A DNA stretch of 64,000 nt from Streptomyces tendae (GCF_008632955.1 NZ_CP043959.1:6200001-6264000); one strand, 5' to 3'. Shown: positions 52,128-63,620, counted from the stretch's first letter. A program made the numbers and translations. The notes: generated by a model not told the origin, from the sequence alone.

Positions 52128-53300
52128 TCATACCACCCGTACGCCCCGCCGCCAGACCCCCGCGACCAGCGGGACGCCCGGCCGGTAGGCGAGGTGGACG
52201 TGGCTGGGGGCGTCGAGCAGCACCAGGTCCGCGTACGCCCCCGGGACGAGACGCCCGATGTCGGTGCGCCGCAGGGCCGCCGCACCGCCCGCCGTGGCCG
52301 ACCAGACGGCCTCGTCGGGCGTCATCCCCATGTCCCGCACGGCGAGCGCGACGCAGAACGGCACCGACGAGGTGAAGGACGACCCGGGGTTGCAGTCGGT
52401 GGACAGCGCCACGGTGACCCCCGCGTCCAGCAGCCGCCGGGCGTCCGGCCAGGGGGCGCGGGTGGAGAACTCGGCGCCGGGCAGCAGCGTGGCGACGGTC
52501 GCGCCGCTCGCCAGCGCGTCCACGTCCGCGTCGGTGAGGTGCGTGCAGTGGTCGGCGCTGGCCGCGTCCAGCTCGACGGCGAGCCGCACACCGGGCCCGT
52601 GGGAGAGCTGGTTGGCGTGGATCCGCGGGTGCAGGCCCTTGGCCTTGCCGGCGGTGAGGATCGCGCGGGCCTGGTCGCCGTCGAAGGCCCCCTTCTCGCA
52701 GAAGACGTCGATCCAACGGGCGTGCGGCGCGCAGGCGTCCAGCATCGCGCCGGTGACCAGGGCCACGTAACCGGCCGGGTCGTCCGCGTACTCGGGGGCG
52801 ACGATGTGCGCGCCGAGGTAGGTGACCTCGTCGGTGTGGCGGGCGGCCAGGCGCAGGGCGCGGGCCTCGTCCCCGACGGTCAGGCCGTAGCCGGACTTTG
52901 TCTCGAAGGTCGTGGTGCCCTGGCGCAGCGCCTCCGCGAGGTGGCGGGTGAGGGTGGCCTCCAGCTCCGCGTCGTCCGCAGCCCGGGTCGCGGCGACGGT
53001 GGTGCGGATGCCGCCGGCGCCGTACGGGCGGCCCGACATGCGGGCGTTGAACTCCTCGGTGCGGTCCCCGGCGAACACCAGGTGGGAGTGCGAATCGACA
53101 AATCCGGGCAGGACCGCGCGGCCGCCGGCGTCGACCCGGTCGTCGGTGGCGGGTGCCTGTCCGGAAGCACCGGTCCACACGACGCGGCCGTCCTCGATCA
53201 CGACGGCCGCGTCGCGGAGCAGGCCGAGCGGGTCCGGGTCGCGGAGGGAGGGGTCGTTGGTGACCAGCGTGGCGATGTTGGTGATGACCGTGGCGCTCAT
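52128..53300 (-). CDS. hutI: Imidazolonepropionase
   Basis: 390 residues from ATG 53300 (MSATVITNIATLV), with GAGGA upstream; the frame is open for 164 more codons but those lie over hutF. Amidohydrolase with metal ligands His71/His73 (DSHSHLVF), substrate Arg in DRTEEF, FETKSGYGL, and later zinc/iron His in IHANQLSHG and the Asp of STDCNPG. It opens imidazolonepropionate to formiminoglutamate. Last gene of the hut operon, 17 bases after hutF. Confidence 0.94.
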   Translation of the reverse strand: MSATVITNIATLVTNDPSLRDPDPLGLLRDAAVVIEDGRVVWTGASGQAPATDDRVDAGGRAVLPGFVDSHSHLVFAGDRTEEFNARMSGRPYGAGGIRTTVAATRAADDAELEATLTRHLAEALRQGTTTFETKSGYGLTVGDEARALRLAARHTDEVTYLGAHIVAPEYADDPAGYVALVTGAMLDACAPHARWIDVFCEKGAFDGDQARAILTAGKAKGLHPRIHANQLSHGPGVRLAVELDAASADHCTHLTDADVDALASGATVATLLPGAEFSTRAPWPDARRLLDAGVTVALSTDCNPGSSFTSSVPFCVALAVRDMGMTPDEAVWSATAGGAAALRRTDIGRLVPGAYADLVLLDAPSHVHLAYRPGVPLVAGVWRRGVRVV

Positions 53301-53317
53301 GGTGTCCTCATGGGTCG

Positions 53318-54661
53318 TCAGGCGCGCAGTGCCTGGACTGCCTGCGCGAGGGCTCCGGGCACGTCGGGGACCAGTGTGTGCGCCCCGTCGCGCACCACGT
53401 GCCGGCCCGCCACGACCGTGTGCCGCACATCGGCGGCCGTCGCGGCGAACACGGCCGTCTCGGCGCCGAGCCGGGGCAGCGGCCCCGCTGTCCTGACCGA
53501 GTCCAGCGCGACGGTGGTGAGGTCGGCGCGCGCCCCGGCCTCGATGGTGCCGGTGTCGTCCCAGCCGAGGGCCGCGTGCCCGTCGGCGGTCGCGGCGCGC
53601 AGCAGGGCCGCGGCCGTCCAGTGGCCCCGGGTGCGGGTGCGCAGCCGCTCGTCGAGCTCCATCGCGCGCGCCTCCTCGAACAGGTCGACCACGGCGTGGC
53701 TGTCGGAGCCGAGGCTGAGCGGGGAGCCCTCGTTCTGCAGGGCCACGGCGGGTCCGATGCCGTCCGCGAGGTCGCGTTCGGTCGTCGGGCACATGCAGGT
53801 GCCGGTGCCGCTGCCGCCGATCAGGGCGATGTCCTCGGCGGTGAGGTGGGTGTTGTGCACGCCGGTGGTGCGCGGCCCGAGGACCCCGTGCAGGGCCAGC
53901 AGCTGCGCCGGGGTGCAGCCGTGCGCCTCCCGGCAGGCGTCGTTCTCGGCGGTCTGCTCGGACAGGTGCACGTGCAGCGGGGCCCGCCGCTCCTCGGCCC
54001 AGCGCGCCACGGTCGCCAACTGCTCGGCGGGCACGGCCCGTACGGAGTGCACGGCCGCGCCGATCCGCGCGTGGTCCCGGTCCTTGAGGAGTGAGGAGCG
54101 TGCGGCCCAGGCGTCCGCGTCGCCGTCGGAGAAGCGGAGCTGGTGGGCGGTGGGCGGGCGGCCGAAGCCGGAGGACAGGTAGGCGGCGTCCAGGAGGGTG
54201 ATGCGGATGCCGGCCTCGGCGGCGGCCGCGAGAAGCGCCTCCCCCATGGCGTTGGGGTCGGCGTAGGGCGTGCCACCGGGGGCGTGGTGCACGTAGTGGA
54301 ACTCGCCGACGGTGGTGATGCCGGCCAGCGCCATCTCCGCGTACACGGCCCGGGCGAGGGCGTGGTAGCGGTCCGGGGTGAGCCGCTCGGCCGTGGCGTA
54401 CATGATCTCGCGCCAGGTCCAGAAGGTGCCGGAGCCGACCTGGACGGTGGAGCGCAGGGCGCGGTGGAAGGCGTGGCTGTGGGCGTTCGCCAGCCCGGGG
54501 AGGGTGAGTCCGCGCAGGATCTCGGCGCCGGGCGGCGGTGCGGGGGTGTCGGTGCGGACGGCCGCGACGCGTCCGTCCGTCACCTCGACGGCGACGCCCG
54601 GCTCCACATGGGTGCCGAGCCAGGCGTGCTCCAGCCAGTACGTCCGGGGGGTGGCGGTCAC
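53318..54661 (-). CDS. hutF: Formimidoylglutamate deiminase
   Basis: 447 residues from GTG 54661, within the GTGA overlap with the upstream stop. Amidohydrolase fold: NAHSHAFHR (His61/His63), GEFHYVHH, VHLSEQTAEN, GTCMCPTTERDLADG, LGSDSHAVVDLFEEAR. It converts N-formimino-L-glutamate to N-formyl-L-glutamate and ammonia, the five-step hut route. An intact N-formylglutamate hydrolase of the HutG family is not in the window. Confidence 0.93.
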   Translation of the reverse strand: MTATPRTYWLEHAWLGTHVEPGVAVEVTDGRVAAVRTDTPAPPPGAEILRGLTLPGLANAHSHAFHRALRSTVQVGSGTFWTWREIMYATAERLTPDRYHALARAVYAEMALAGITTVGEFHYVHHAPGGTPYADPNAMGEALLAAAAEAGIRITLLDAAYLSSGFGRPPTAHQLRFSDGDADAWAARSSLLKDRDHARIGAAVHSVRAVPAEQLATVARWAEERRAPLHVHLSEQTAENDACREAHGCTPAQLLALHGVLGPRTTGVHNTHLTAEDIALIGGSGTGTCMCPTTERDLADGIGPAVALQNEGSPLSLGSDSHAVVDLFEEARAMELDERLRTRTRGHWTAAALLRAATADGHAALGWDDTGTIEAGARADLTTVALDSVRTAGPLPRLGAETAVFAATAADVRHTVVAGRHVVRDGAHTLVPDVPGALAQAVQALRA

Positions 54662-55928
54662 GGGGCGGCCAGTCCTTCCAGTACGTCGGCGAGGGCGAGG
54701 ACCCCGGCCGCGCAGTCGTCCTCGGTGGCGGACTCGGCCGGGGAGTGCGAGACGCCGGTGGGGTTGCGTACGAACAGCATGGCGGTCGGGACGCGCCCCG
54801 AGAGGATTCCGGCGTCGTGTCCGGCGCCGGTGCCGAGGACGGGCACCTTCAGGTCGGCGGCGGTGCCCAGGATGCCGGCGAGTGCGTCGCGCAGGGCGTG
54901 GTCGAACTCGACGACGGGGGTGAAGGACTCGCGTTCGACGTCGAGGTGGACGCCGTGGGCGGCGGCGTGGGCGCGGGCGGCCCGTTCCACCCCGCCGACC
55001 ACGAGGTCCAGCCGCTCCTGGTCGGCGGCGCGCGAGTCGAGCCAGCCGCGCACCAGGAAGGGCACGGCGTTGACGCCGTTCGGTTCGACGGCGAGCTTGC
55101 CGAAGGTGGCGACGGCGCCCGCGCGTTCGGCCTCCCGGCGGGCGGCGAGGACGGTCTCGGCGTACGGCAGCATCGGGTCGTGCCGGTCGGTGAGGCGGGT
55201 GGTGCCGGCGTGGTTGGCCTCGCCGCGGAAGTCGAACCGCCAGCGGCCGTGCGGCCAGATGGCGGACGCGACGCCGACCGGGTCGCCGGTCAGGTCCAGT
55301 GCCCGGCCCTGCTCGACGTGGAGTTCGACGAAGGCCCCGATGCGGGACAGCCGTACGGGGTCGGGGCCGATGGCGTCGGGGTCGTGTCCCGCGGCCTCCA
55401 TGGCCTGCGGGAGGGTGATGCCGTCGGCGTCGGTGAGCCGGCGGGCCTGCTCCACGGTGAGCGCGCCCGCGGTGAGCCGGGAGCCGACGCAGGCGAGCCC
55501 GAAGCGGGCGCCCTCCTCGTCCCCGAAGTTGACGACGCCGAGCGGCCTGACCGGACGCACGCCCCGGCGGCGCAGTTCGTCGAGGGCGGCGAAGGCGGAG
55601 ACCACGCCGAGGGGGCCGTCGAAGGCCCCGCCGTCGGGCACGGAGTCGAGGTGCGACCCGGTGACCACGGCGTCCCCGGCGGCCGGGTCGCCGAGCCAGG
55701 CCCACTGGTTGCCGTTGCGGTCCACCTCGTAGGCCAGGCCGCGGCGGCGGGCCTGCTCCCGGAACCAGTCCCGGCAGTCGGCGTCGGCGCCGGTCCAGGC
55801 GAACCTGCGGTAGCCGCCGGAGGTCGCGTTCCGTCCGACCGGCAGCAGTTGCCGCCACATCTCGTGGAAGGAGTCCCCCTCGGGCACCGGCCGTGCGGGC
55901 GCCTGCGGGGTGGCGTGCGTGCGGTCCG

Positions 55929-55932
<4 letters not shown>
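54658..55932 (-). CDS. M20-family amidohydrolase (allantoate amidohydrolase-like) in hut operon
   Basis: 424 residues from ATG 55932. Binuclear metallopeptidase fold with TGSHLDSVPDGGAFDGPLGV (His94, Asp105), NFGDEEGARF (Glu139/140), ELHVEQG, FRGEANHAGTT and the final GVSHSPAE. Annotated relatives are allantoate/N-carbamoyl-amino-acid amidohydrolases, but no allantoin genes are here. It overlaps both hutU (ATGA) and hutF (GTGA) and so is tightly coupled to histidine degradation; hydrolysis of N-formylglutamate is a reasonable inferred role. Confidence 0.9.
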
Positions 55933-57593
<1,661 letters not shown>

Positions 57594-57624
57594 GGGGTGC
57601 CTCCAGGGTGCCGACGACGTCTGC

Positions 57625-57638
57625 GGATATTCATATCC
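57625..57638. promoter_or_regulatory. Inverted repeat in hutU / PLP-enzyme divergent promoter region
   Basis: GGATAT-TC-ATATCC (57625-57638) is a 6-bp inverted repeat in the AT-richer part of the 120-base gap between divergent hutU and the PLP enzyme gene, about 32 bases upstream of the hutU start. A second near-palindrome GACCTAGTC follows at 57653-57661. Either could be a regulator site for induction by histidine or urocanate; the regulator is unknown. Confidence 0.4.
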
Positions 57639-57712
57639 TCACCAGCTGAATAGACCTAGTCAATACGGGGGGTGTGTCGGCGGCCCCGCACGGAGGATGT
57701 TTGGCTGGATGC

Positions 57713-59107
57713 ATGCGTGCGAACACCGAACAGACCGAGGACGGCACCGACGACGTGACGGGCGGGGCGGCCCGGCGGCGTCACGCGGCGGTGCGGGCGG
57801 CCGTGGAGCAAGGGCTGCTGAACGACGACGTGCCGCTCGTGGCGCTGCTGGACGTCACCGGCATCCGGCAGTCGGCGGCCTCGCTGAGGGCCGCCTTCGA
57901 GGAGGTGACCGCGCCCGGCACGCCGGTGCTGCACGCCTTCGCGGTGAAGGCGAGCCCGCTGGTGCCGGTGCTGCGGCTGCTGCGTGCGGAGGGCATCGGC
58001 GCGGAGGTGGCGAGCCCGGGTGAGCTGGCGCTGGCGCGCGCGGCGGGCGTGGAGCCGGAGCGCACGGTCCTGGACTCGCCGGCCAAGACCCTCGCCGAGC
58101 TGCGGGAGGCGCTGGCGCTGGGCATCGCCGTCAACGCGGACAACCCGCAGGAGCTGGCGCGCCTCGACGCCCTGGTGGCCGGCGCGGACCCTCGCTCCCC
58201 CCTGGGCATCAGGGTGAACCCGCAGGTGGGCGGCGGCTCCATCGAGGCTTTGTCGACGGCAACGGCGACGTCGAAGTTCGGCGTGGCGCTGCGCGACGAG
58301 GGGGCGCGGGAGTGGGTGGTCCGGGCGTATCTGGACCGGCCCTGGCTGACCCGGCTGCACGCGCACACCGGCTCCCAGGGCATCGCCCTGTCGATGATGG
58401 CGCGCGGGGTGGCGGAGACGTACGAGCTGGCGGAGGAGATCAACCGGCGGGCGGGACGGCGCCAGGTCGACACCCTCGACATCGGCGGCGGACTCCCGGT
58501 GAACTTCGCCTCCGAGGAGACCCGCCCGACCTACGCGGAGTACACGCGGCTGCTGAAGGAGACGGTGCCGGGGCTGTTCGACGGGCGGTACGGGCTGGTC
58601 ACCGAGTTCGGCCGGTCGCTGCTGGCCAAGCACGGCACGGTGGTCGCGCGCGTGGAGTACGCCAAGAGCGCGGGCGGCCGGCCGGTCGCGGTGACCCACG
58701 CGGGCGTGCAGGTGGCGACGCGGACCGTGTACGCGCCGGGGTCGTGGCCGCTGCGGATCGCCGCGTACGACGCGAAGGGGCGGCCCAAGGAGGGGCCGGC
58801 GGTGGTGCAGGACGTGGCGGGACCCGCTTGCTTCGCGGGCGACCTGCTGGCGCAGGGGCAGGAGCTGCCGCTGCTGGAGCAGGGGGACTACGCGGCGGCG
58901 CTGGACACGGGTGCGTACTACTTCGCGCACCACTACGCGTACAACTCGCTGCCCCGGCCCGCCGTCCTCGGGTTCGCCCCGGACGGAGCGGGCGGCGTCA
59001 CGTTCGCGACCGTACGCCCCGCCCAGCCGATCGAGGAGATCGTCACCGAATCGGGCGCGGCCCACACGGACGCCCTGACGACCCTGGCCACCGCACCTCC
59101 GGTGTGA
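57713..59107 (+). CDS. Fold-type III PLP decarboxylase-like protein (DapDC/LysA paralogue)
   Basis: 464 residues from ATG 57713; an in-frame TTG 57701 closer to the GGAGGA site and a GTG 57674 are alternatives. PLP Lys79 in HAFAVKAS, GHTGSQ-like LHAHTGSQG, DIGGGLPVNF and EFGRSLLAKHG are present. The active-site loop reads GPACFAGD where diaminopimelate decarboxylases have CESGD, so the substrate is probably not diaminopimelate. It is divergent from hutU and may act on an amino acid linked to histidine metabolism. Confidence 0.82.
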   Translation: MRANTEQTEDGTDDVTGGAARRRHAAVRAAVEQGLLNDDVPLVALLDVTGIRQSAASLRAAFEEVTAPGTPVLHAFAVKASPLVPVLRLLRAEGIGAEVASPGELALARAAGVEPERTVLDSPAKTLAELREALALGIAVNADNPQELARLDALVAGADPRSPLGIRVNPQVGGGSIEALSTATATSKFGVALRDEGAREWVVRAYLDRPWLTRLHAHTGSQGIALSMMARGVAETYELAEEINRRAGRRQVDTLDIGGGLPVNFASEETRPTYAEYTRLLKETVPGLFDGRYGLVTEFGRSLLAKHGTVVARVEYAKSAGGRPVAVTHAGVQVATRTVYAPGSWPLRIAAYDAKGRPKEGPAVVQDVAGPACFAGDLLAQGQELPLLEQGDYAAALDTGAYYFAHHYAYNSLPRPAVLGFAPDGAGGVTFATVRPAQPIEEIVTESGAAHTDALTTLATAPPV

Positions 59108-59112
59108 CGGTA

Positions 59113-59138
59113 GGGGGGCGGACTCCCGCCCGCCCCCC
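59113..59138 (+). terminator. Hairpin between convergent genes
   Basis: GGGGGGCGG (59113-59121) pairs with CCGCCCCCC (59130-59138), 6 bases after the PLP-enzyme stop. Confidence 0.6.
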
Positions 59139-59188
59139 GCCGGCACCGCGTGGACACCCACATGACCCGGGCGCGGGGCAGCCCCCTC

Positions 59189-59773
59189 CTACGCCGCTGT
59201 CGTGAGGCGGCGGCGGGTGCCGCCCGGGGCCGCGTCGCCTGCCGCGATGCCCGTGCTGCGGTAGGCCTTGACCGCCCGGCCGGCGGGCCGTCCCGCCCCC
59301 GCGCGCAGCCAGTCGACACGCACCCACAGCAGCACGTCGTCGTCCCGCTCCAGCCGGCCGATCCACGCCGCCTTCAGCCACAGCCCCGCACCGCACCCGG
59401 CGAGCAGCAGACCGGCCGCCGCCGGCGCCGCGAACGCCGAGCCGAGCGCGGCGAGGAAGGCGAGCAGCAGCCACCAGCGGTGCTACCGGCGCCAGTTGCG
59501 CGCGGTCACCGCGCGGTCCTGCAGCACGTCGTGCCGGCCCGCGCGGGCCGCCGAGCGGGCCAGCGCGCGGTAGCGGCCCCGCCGGGTCCACGCCACCAGC
59601 GCCGCGGCCACGATGAACAGCGCGGCTCCCCCGAGCACACCGATCCGGCGCCCGGTCAGTCCGGGCACGAACACCCCGATGGCGGCGGCGACGACCCCCA
59701 GCCACCACAGCGGCGCCGCCCCGGCCCGCACGACGACGGCCACCCGGGCCAGTCCCTGTCCTCCGCGCGTCAC
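59189..59773 (-). pseudogene. Membrane protein gene interrupted by a single in-frame amber codon
   Basis: Read leftward from 59773, the frame encodes 96 residues with two hydrophobic spans (LWWLGVVAAAIGVFVPGL; IGVLGGAALFIVAAALVAW) and stops at TAG (59483-59485). The same frame then continues open for 97 codons with another hydrophobic region (WWLLLAFLAALGSAFAA; LLLAGCGAGLWLKAAW) and a soluble tail to TAG at 59189-59191. Codon bias is uniform across the stop. One substitution (TAC to TAG, giving RRYHRWW) restores a 194-residue protein. Nonsense mutation or sequencing error. No known family. Confidence 0.75.
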
Positions 59774-59924
59774 GTCCAGCCTCCCGTCATCCGATACGTG
59801 GAAGTCATCAACCCGTGGACTTCCCTTACCGCGAAGGGCGCGTCGGGGGAAGTCCCGTGCGACGGACGCTAGCGGGACAAGCTGAGACGAGTCTGAGAAG
59901 ACGCGCGACCGGCGCCGCGCCCCG

Positions 59925-60767
59925 TCACTCGGTGAACAGCCCGCGCGCCGCCGCCCGGGTGTCGAACTCCTCCAGCCGCGCCTGCGCGTCGGGCAGGTCG
60001 TCGCACATCGCCTCCAGCAGCACCCGGCCCAGCAGCATCGGCGCGCACGCGGTGTCGAAGACCAGCCCGGTGCCGACGGCGGCCGGCAGCAGCAGGTCCG
60101 ACACCTTGGCGACCGGCGCGAACGGCGAGTCGGCGACGGTGACGACGGTCAGCCCCGCCTCCTTGGCGTGGGTGAGGGCGTCGAGGACCTCACGCGGGTG
60201 CCGGGGCAGCGCGAAGCACAGCAGGGCCCGCGCCCCGGCCCGGACCGCCGCGTCGACGCGGTCGTACAGCATCGTGCCGCCCTCGTTGAGCAGCCGTACG
60301 TCGGGATGGACCTTGGCGGCGAAGTAGGCGAAGCCGTGCGCCTGGGCGGCGGCGGCCCGCAGACCGAGTACGGGCAGCGGCCGGCTCCCGGCCAGCACAC
60401 GCCCCGCCCGCCGCACGGGCTCCGGATCGGCCAGCACCTCCGCGAGATGGCGCAGGTTCTCGATCTCGGCCTCGACGGCCTGCTGGTACTCGTTGTACGC
60501 GCCGGTCTCAGGGGCGGGTTCGGCGGGCGCCACCTCGCGCAGGTGCCGGCGCAGCGCGGGATAGCCGTCGAAGCCGAGGGCGACGGCGAAGCGGGTCACG
60601 GACGGCTGGCTGACCCCGGCCAGCTCGGCCAGCTCCACGCTCGACAGAAACGGCACGTCGGCGGCCCGCCGCACCATGCTGTGGGCGATGCGCCGCTGGG
60701 TCGGCGTCAGCCGGTGCCCCTCGAAGAGCGCCTGGAGACGCGCCGCGGGGCTCTCGGTGCCGCTCAT
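59925..60767 (-). CDS. MurR/RpiR-family transcriptional regulator
   Basis: 280 residues from ATG 60767. N-terminal HTH_6 domain (20-85; SSVELAELAGVSQPSVTRFAVALGFDGYPAL) and C-terminal SIS domain (115-250; GAGARALLCFALPRHPREVLDAL region) that usually binds a phosphosugar. Proteins of this family often sit near catabolic genes. The hut operon 2.3 kb away is a possible target, but separation by two genes makes this speculative. Confidence 0.88.
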   Translation of the reverse strand: MSGTESPAARLQALFEGHRLTPTQRRIAHSMVRRAADVPFLSSVELAELAGVSQPSVTRFAVALGFDGYPALRRHLREVAPAEPAPETGAYNEYQQAVEAEIENLRHLAEVLADPEPVRRAGRVLAGSRPLPVLGLRAAAAQAHGFAYFAAKVHPDVRLLNEGGTMLYDRVDAAVRAGARALLCFALPRHPREVLDALTHAKEAGLTVVTVADSPFAPVAKVSDLLLPAAVGTGLVFDTACAPMLLGRVLLEAMCDDLPDAQARLEEFDTRAAARGLFTE

Positions 60768-61036
60768 GACGTGACTCCCCCTCGGCCCTGCGGCCCATTC
60801 ATCCGTCGTGACTTCTGCATGCCGTTATACAGGCGCACGGCACACCGCGCCGGGCGGGTGCCGCGTTGGGCGGAGATCGCACCCTGTGCCCGGTTCGCGG
60901 ACAGATCCGGATCTCGACGATTTTGCTACGACGTCGGCGATTCACCGGTCGGCCGGTTAGCGTAACTCCTCGAACAATTAAGCGCTTTGGTGCGCGGGTG
61001 CCTCACGGGGCGCATGACGGAGGACGGGGTGGGGGC

Positions 61037-62755
61037 GTGGACGCGCACGGTCGTGGGCAGACGGACGGGGCCGATCCCGCCGACCAGTGGGTGCTCAACC
61101 CGCAGACCGGCGACTACGAGCTGAGGCTGGACGGATCCGCGCCGACGCCGGCGTTCCCCCGGCAGCGCAGCGCCCCGCCCGCGGGCACGGGCACCGCCCC
61201 GCGCGCCCCCGCCCCCGGCCGGCGTGGCCACCGCCCCGCCCCGGACCCGGAGGACGGCCCAGGTCCGCAGGACGACCGCGACGCCGGCCGCCGCAAGGGC
61301 AAGCAGCCCCGCCGGAGCGGCAGACGCAAGGCCCTGCTGTGGACCGGGGGCGTCATGGGCCTGGTCCTTGTCGGCGGCTCGGCGTTCGCGTACTACTGGT
61401 ACGACCGCCTCTACGGCAACATCGGCACCGTCGACATCGGTGACGTGGGCAGCGACACGGCCCTCGCGGACGGCCCGGCCAACATCCTCGTCATCGGCAA
61501 CGACGTCCGTACCGGCAAGGGCAACGAGGCCTACGGCGACCGGGACAACGTGACCGGGCACGCCGACACCACACTGCTGTTCCACGTCGCCGAGGACCGC
61601 TCCAACGCGACGGTGGTGAGCATCCCCCGCGACCTGATGACCCGGATACCGGACTGCGACACCCGGCAGTCCGACGGCTCGACGAAGACGATCCCCGGCT
61701 CCGAGGGGACCACCCGGTTCAACGAGTCCTACGGCGTGGAGGGCCGCGACCCCGGCTGCACCATGCGCACGGTGGAGCAGCTCACCGGCCTGGACGTGGA
61801 CCACTTCATGATGTTCGACTTCAACGCGGTCAAGACGCTGTCCACGGCGGTCGGCGGCGTCGAGGTGTGTCTGGAGAAACCCCTCAAGGACCTCGACGGC
61901 GGGACCAAGCTCGACCTCCCGGCCGGCCCGAGCACCGTCCAGGGCGAGCAGGCGCTGTCGTTCCTGCGCAACCGGCACGGCCTGAAGAACGAGAGCGACC
62001 TGGACCGGATCGGGATGCAGCAGAAGTTCGTCGCGTCGATGCTGCGCCGGCTCAAGGAGGACACCCTCGGCAGCCCGTCGAAGATGCTGGACGTCGCCGA
62101 CGCGGCCACCAAGTCCCTCACCGTGGACAAGGGCATCGGCAGCCCCACCAAGCTGCTGACCCTCGCCAAGGAGCTGGGGAAGATCGACCTGAAGAACATC
62201 ACGCTGATGATGCTCCCGGTGATCGACAACCCGGACGAGCCGAGGCCCGTCACCGTCGTCCCGGACCCGGTCAAGGCCCCGCAGGTGTTCTCCATGCTGC
62301 AGGACGACGTGTCGTTCACCGAGGTGAAGAAGCAGCAGAAGAAGGCCAAGGACAAGCAGGAGGCGCTGCTGAAGGGTCCGCGGGCCGAGGCGTCCGCCGT
62401 GCGCGTCGACGTCCTCAACGGCGGCGGTCCGCAGGGCGCGGCCCAGGACACGGTCGGCTGGCTGCAGAACAACGAGGGGGTGTCCCGGTCGTCGAACCAG
62501 GGCAACGCCCCCGCGAAGGTCGCCCGCACCCAGCTCGTATACGCCCCGGACCAGGCCGACCAGGCCCGCAAGCTCGCCGATCTGATGGGGCTGCCCGCCG
62601 CCGCGCTGAAGCCCGGCACCGAGGACGCAGGCGCCACCGAGCCGATGACGCTCACCCTCGGCCCCGACTTCAAGGGGGCCGGCGTGCCCGTCGCGACGCC
62701 GAAGAAGGTCGACGTCCCGCAGTCCCGGGCCGACGAGAAGATGTGCAAGGGCTGA
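61037..62755 (+). CDS. LCP-family glycopolymer transferase 7 with LytR_C domain
   Basis: 572 residues from GTG 61037. It opens with DPADQWVLNPQTGDYELRL, nearly identical to LCP 2 at 22.8 kb, then a Pro/Arg-rich tail, one span (100-121), LCP domain (NILVIGNDVRTGKG, GHADTTLLFHV, SIPRDLMTRIPDC, FLRNRHGL) and LytR_C (VRVDVLNGGGPQGAAQ). Like LCP 2 it has HAD where canonical members have RSD. It appears to be a long-range duplicate of LCP 2, 38 kb from the main cluster. Confidence 0.9.
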   Translation: MDAHGRGQTDGADPADQWVLNPQTGDYELRLDGSAPTPAFPRQRSAPPAGTGTAPRAPAPGRRGHRPAPDPEDGPGPQDDRDAGRRKGKQPRRSGRRKALLWTGGVMGLVLVGGSAFAYYWYDRLYGNIGTVDIGDVGSDTALADGPANILVIGNDVRTGKGNEAYGDRDNVTGHADTTLLFHVAEDRSNATVVSIPRDLMTRIPDCDTRQSDGSTKTIPGSEGTTRFNESYGVEGRDPGCTMRTVEQLTGLDVDHFMMFDFNAVKTLSTAVGGVEVCLEKPLKDLDGGTKLDLPAGPSTVQGEQALSFLRNRHGLKNESDLDRIGMQQKFVASMLRRLKEDTLGSPSKMLDVADAATKSLTVDKGIGSPTKLLTLAKELGKIDLKNITLMMLPVIDNPDEPRPVTVVPDPVKAPQVFSMLQDDVSFTEVKKQQKKAKDKQEALLKGPRAEASAVRVDVLNGGGPQGAAQDTVGWLQNNEGVSRSSNQGNAPAKVARTQLVYAPDQADQARKLADLMGLPAAALKPGTEDAGATEPMTLTLGPDFKGAGVPVATPKKVDVPQSRADEKMCKG

Positions 62756-62832
62756 GACAGCGGCCAACCCGAGGACGGGAACGGGGGTTACCCCCAGTGC
62801 GGGCGGGCTCCCGCGTGCCTACCTTGTGAGGC

Positions 62833-63264
62833 ATGACGGGAATGGACGCGCGGGACCCCGAGCTGAAGAAGGAACTCGACGCCTCCCTGCAGGCCCGCAG
62901 GGAACTGGGCGAGGACTACGAGTCCGCCCTGGTGGACTCGTTCCTGGAGAAGGTCGACCAGCGCATCGACGGCGCGGTGGAGCGGCGGGTGCGCCGGCAG
63001 CTGGCCGAGCATCAGATGACGGCCGCCCGGGACGCGCGCTCGCCGCAGGTGACGGACTCCTGGGGCGAGCGGTTCGGCTTCGGCATCGTGTCGCTGGTGC
63101 TGGCGGTGCCGCTGTCCGCGATCGGCGGGGGCGTCGCCGATCTGCCCGGGCTGCTGGTGGCCTGGGCGGGGATCGTCGGCGTGAACGTCGTTCAGGCCGT
63201 CCGCACCAACCCCTCCCTGTTCGGCCGCCGCCGCTCGGCGCGCGGCGACGACTGGGAGGACTGA
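62833..63264 (+). CDS. Small membrane protein of unknown function
   Basis: 143 residues from ATG 62833 (ATG 62842 also possible). N-terminal charged coiled-coil-like helix (DPELKKELDASLQARRELGEDYESALVDSFLEKVDQRIDGAVERR), then two hydrophobic spans (FGIVSLVLAVPLSAIGGGVADL; LLVAWAGIVGVNVVQAV) and a short basic tail. I do not recognise a specific function, but such proteins are widespread in Streptomyces. Followed by a 17-bp-stem terminator. Confidence 0.85.
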   Translation: MTGMDARDPELKKELDASLQARRELGEDYESALVDSFLEKVDQRIDGAVERRVRRQLAEHQMTAARDARSPQVTDSWGERFGFGIVSLVLAVPLSAIGGGVADLPGLLVAWAGIVGVNVVQAVRTNPSLFGRRRSARGDDWED

Positions 63265-63270
63265 GCCGTA

Positions 63271-63309
63271 CGAAGCCCGGCGGCCGCGTGAGGCGGCCGC
63301 CGGGCTTCG
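63271..63309 (+). terminator. Long GC hairpin terminator
   Basis: CGAAGCCCGGCGGCCGC (63271-63287) pairs perfectly with 63293-63309 over a 5-base loop, just after the small membrane protein gene. Confidence 0.85.
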
Positions 63310-63620
63310 CGGGGCACAAGGCTTGGCGCGGGGACCGCCGCACCCCCGTTGCCGGGGGGCGGGACGACGGCGGTCCCCGCGAAGACGCTCCGCGCGCTGG
63401 GCGCGGTGCGCGTCACAGGCGTCCGTGGAGGTCCGGGAGCCGCTCCGGAGGTCCTTCGACGCCTTGTGGCCGTCGGCCGGAACGGGGAGCCGCTCCCGTC
63501 CCGTCGACATCCACCAATGTGCCCGAGCTGTGTTAAGCGAGTGCTGCGCGGGCGTGACGTGCTCGTACCACTTCCGCGAAGCCCGCGCGGATCAGGCCGG
63601 TGCCGGGCCCGAGCGGGGAC
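63310..63620. other. Convergent intergenic region
   Basis: No gene or clear element beyond the terminator at its left edge. Open frames here have no protein-like composition. Confidence 0.5.
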
